Shown one piece after another: positions 6,822 through 8,240 of a DNA stretch of 8,240 bases. Positions within the stretch are counted from its first letter, which is position 1; every line of letters starts with the position of its first letter. The notes beneath the pieces are model-generated. The model was not told the origin of the DNA. It saw nothing but the letters and a program-made list of their open reading frames with translations, and did not search any database. This DNA comes from Bacteroidales bacterium (GTDB lineage Bacteria; Bacteroidota; Bacteroidia; Bacteroidales; GCA-2748055), in assembly GCA_023135025.1 (NCBI GenBank), contig JAGLTY010000077.1, positions 1 through 8,240 on the forward strand, in the 5' to 3' direction. Position numbers and translations under genes: made by a program.

Positions 6822-8240
6822 ATGAGCGAGGAGATTCTGAAAGCATTAATGCAATTGTTTGCCATCGTTTCAAGGCCTGGAAGCGATGCCTCAGAGAGGA
6901 GAGTGATGGTGGAATCGTTCCTTAACAGACAACTCAATCAGGAACTGGTGGCCGTATACCTGTATGTTTTCGATGGCTACTTCAAACAGGTGATGGAGGA
7001 GGATGCCAAGGTAACCAAGAAAGAGAGGCTACTATCCAGGCGTTCAGTCAGGGTACTTAAAATATGTACCGCCATCAATGAAGAGCTTGCACAAGTACAG
7101 AAGATCATCGTGCTGTTTCAGCTGCTGGAATTTATCAAATCGGACAACCTGCAGGCCTCCAGCCAGGAGATGGAGTTTATCTCAACAGTGTCAGATACCT
7201 TTAACATCCCTGATGCAGATTTTAACCTGACCAGAAACTTTGTCTTATCGGACGGGGAGCTGGATGACAAAACTGAGTACCTGGTGGTGGATGGCAACCA
7301 GGAGAAGGGGCCGGAAAATAATATCAAACATATTTACAGGGAAAACCTGGTTGGCCAGATCCGTTTTATCCACATCAATTCTACCAACCTCTATTTTGTA
7401 AAATACATTGGCAAGGCAGAACTATATATGAACGGGCAGCTGCTGGAGCCCTATAAGACCTATCCGCTCAATACCGGATCGTCACTGCGAAATCAGCAGA
7501 TTGCACCTGTCTACTACAGCGACGTTGTCTCTCTTTTTGTGGGAGATGTAGTGAAATCCAGGATTGTATTTGAGGCCAATCATATCACCTACAGGTTTAA
7601 AAACGGGGCCGTCGGCCTTCACGATGTAAGTTTCACCGAACAATCGGGTCGCCTGGTGGGAATCATGGGTGCCAGCGGCGCCGGAAAGTCTACCCTTCTT
7701 AATGTTTTGAACGGGGCCAGTAATCCTTCTGAAGGGAAGGTGCTGATCAATGGTATTGATATCCATAGCGGAGATCCCTGTATCGAGGGGATCATTGGAT
7801 TTGTCTCCCAGGATGACCTGCTTATTGAAGAGCTTTCTGTCTTCCAGAATCTCTATTACAATGCCAAACTCTGTTTCGAAAACTATACGGAAGATCAACT
7901 GGTAGAGACGGTCCACCATGTATTGAAAAACCTGGGACTTTTCGAGATCAGGGATATCCAGGTGGGATCCCCGCTGAACAAAAAAATCAGTGGCGGACAG
8001 CGGAAGAGACTCAATATCGCACTGGAGCTGATACGCGAACCGGCAGTTCTCTTTCTGGATGAACCCACATCAGGATTATCGAGCCGTGACAGTGAAAATA
8101 TTCTGGACCTGCTCAAGGAACTAACATTTAAAGGCAAGCTGGTGTTTGTGGTGATCCACCAGCCCTCCTCCGACATTTTTAAAATGTTTGACAGGCTGCT
8201 GATACTCGATACAGGCGGATTCCTCATATACAACGGAAAT
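6822..8240 (+). CDS. ABCG-like ABC transporter ATPase with TerB-like and FHA-like N-terminal regions (3' end outside window)
   Basis: The first 473 residues are present and the frame is open to the right edge. Residues 1-130 are helical and resemble the TerB/DjlA fold (LKALMQLFAIVSRPG...ERRVMVESFL). Residues 180-240 (HINSTNLYFV, YMNGQLLEPY, YPLNTGSSLR) look FHA-like, but this is a weak call. The ABC ATPase domain (248-473) is complete enough to name: Walker A GASGAGKST (283-291), Q-loop Gln330, signature ISGGQRKRLNIA (389-400), Walker B VLFLDEPTSGL (409-419) and switch His446 (VIHQPSS). The ISGGQRKR signature and IHQPSS point to the ABCG/White branch, in which a membrane domain usually follows on the same chain, here beyond the window. 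The D-loop reads SGLSSRD rather than SGLDS. The start follows the PepSY gene by 63 bases with no clear promoter or terminator between. The substrate is unknown. Confidence 0.87.
   Translation, partial: MSEEILKALMQLFAIVSRPGSDASERRVMVESFLNRQLNQELVAVYLYVFDGYFKQVMEEDAKVTKKERLLSRRSVRVLKICTAINEELAQVQKIIVLFQLLEFIKSDNLQASSQEMEFISTVSDTFNIPDADFNLTRNFVLSDGELDDKTEYLVVDGNQEKGPENNIKHIYRENLVGQIRFIHINSTNLYFVKYIGKAELYMNGQLLEPYKTYPLNTGSSLRNQQIAPVYYSDVVSLFVGDVVKSRIVFEANHITYRFKNGAVGLHDVSFTEQSGRLVGIMGASGAGKSTLLNVLNGASNPSEGKVLINGIDIHSGDPCIEGIIGFVSQDDLLIEELSVFQNLYYNAKLCFENYTEDQLVETVHHVLKNLGLFEIRDIQVGSPLNKKISGGQRKRLNIALELIREPAVLFLDEPTSGLSSRDSENILDLLKELTFKGKLVFVVIHQPSSDIFKMFDRLLILDTGGFLIYNGN

Noticed and set aside
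7482..8233. Two minus-strand open frames (7482-7919 and 7895-8233)
   Set aside because: Both lie antisense to the ABC ATPase gene, whose Walker A, signature and Walker B motifs fix the coding strand.

Overview
The window looks like a chromosomal segment from a member of the Bacteroidota. The evidence is an OmpA-family protein with the TPR / PD40 propeller / carboxypeptidase-regulatory-like / OmpA_C architecture of PorE-type proteins, TPR proteins ending in an AC-DW-A-ELG motif, a PepSY-associated membrane protein of the type common in that phylum, an ABCG-like transporter ATPase with an unusual N-terminal extension, and TAnnTTTG (-7 type) promoter elements close to start codons. Intergenic spaces are short. 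I see no rRNA, tRNA, CRISPR array, insertion sequence or phage gene.

Layout. Positions 1 to 4885 are all on the minus strand. Read in the direction of transcription they are: a secreted TPR protein (4885 to 3848), a PorE-like OmpA-family protein (3846 to 1768), the glycine-cleavage T protein gcvT (1715 to 621), and a ComB-family 2-phosphosulfolactate phosphatase (610 to beyond the left edge). The first two genes are one base apart. gcvT has its own candidate promoter, and comB follows it after 10 bases. From 4989 to the right edge everything is on the plus strand: an HPt phosphotransfer protein and a STAS-domain protein as a tight pair, a putative histidine-rich lipoprotein and a PepSY-type membrane protein as a second tight pair, and the first 473 residues of an ABC transporter protein with a TerB-like N-terminus. 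The two arms diverge from a 103-base AT-rich spacer holding a perfect 9-bp inverted repeat.

How the genes may work together. The TPR/PorE-like pair should act in the cell envelope, anchored to peptidoglycan through the OmpA C-terminal domain. gcvT belongs to one-carbon metabolism. Its ComB-like neighbour is an orphan here: no other coenzyme M gene is visible. HPt plus STAS suggests a small signalling module whose kinase and output partners lie elsewhere. The lipoprotein/PepSY pair looks like a periplasm-facing module, possibly metal-related. The lipoprotein gene carries a G8 tract at which loss or gain of one base leads to a stop within a few codons. No wholly new system is demonstrated. The most worthwhile leads are the G8 tract, the HPt-STAS pair, the orphan comB-like gene, and the TerB-like ABC fusion.
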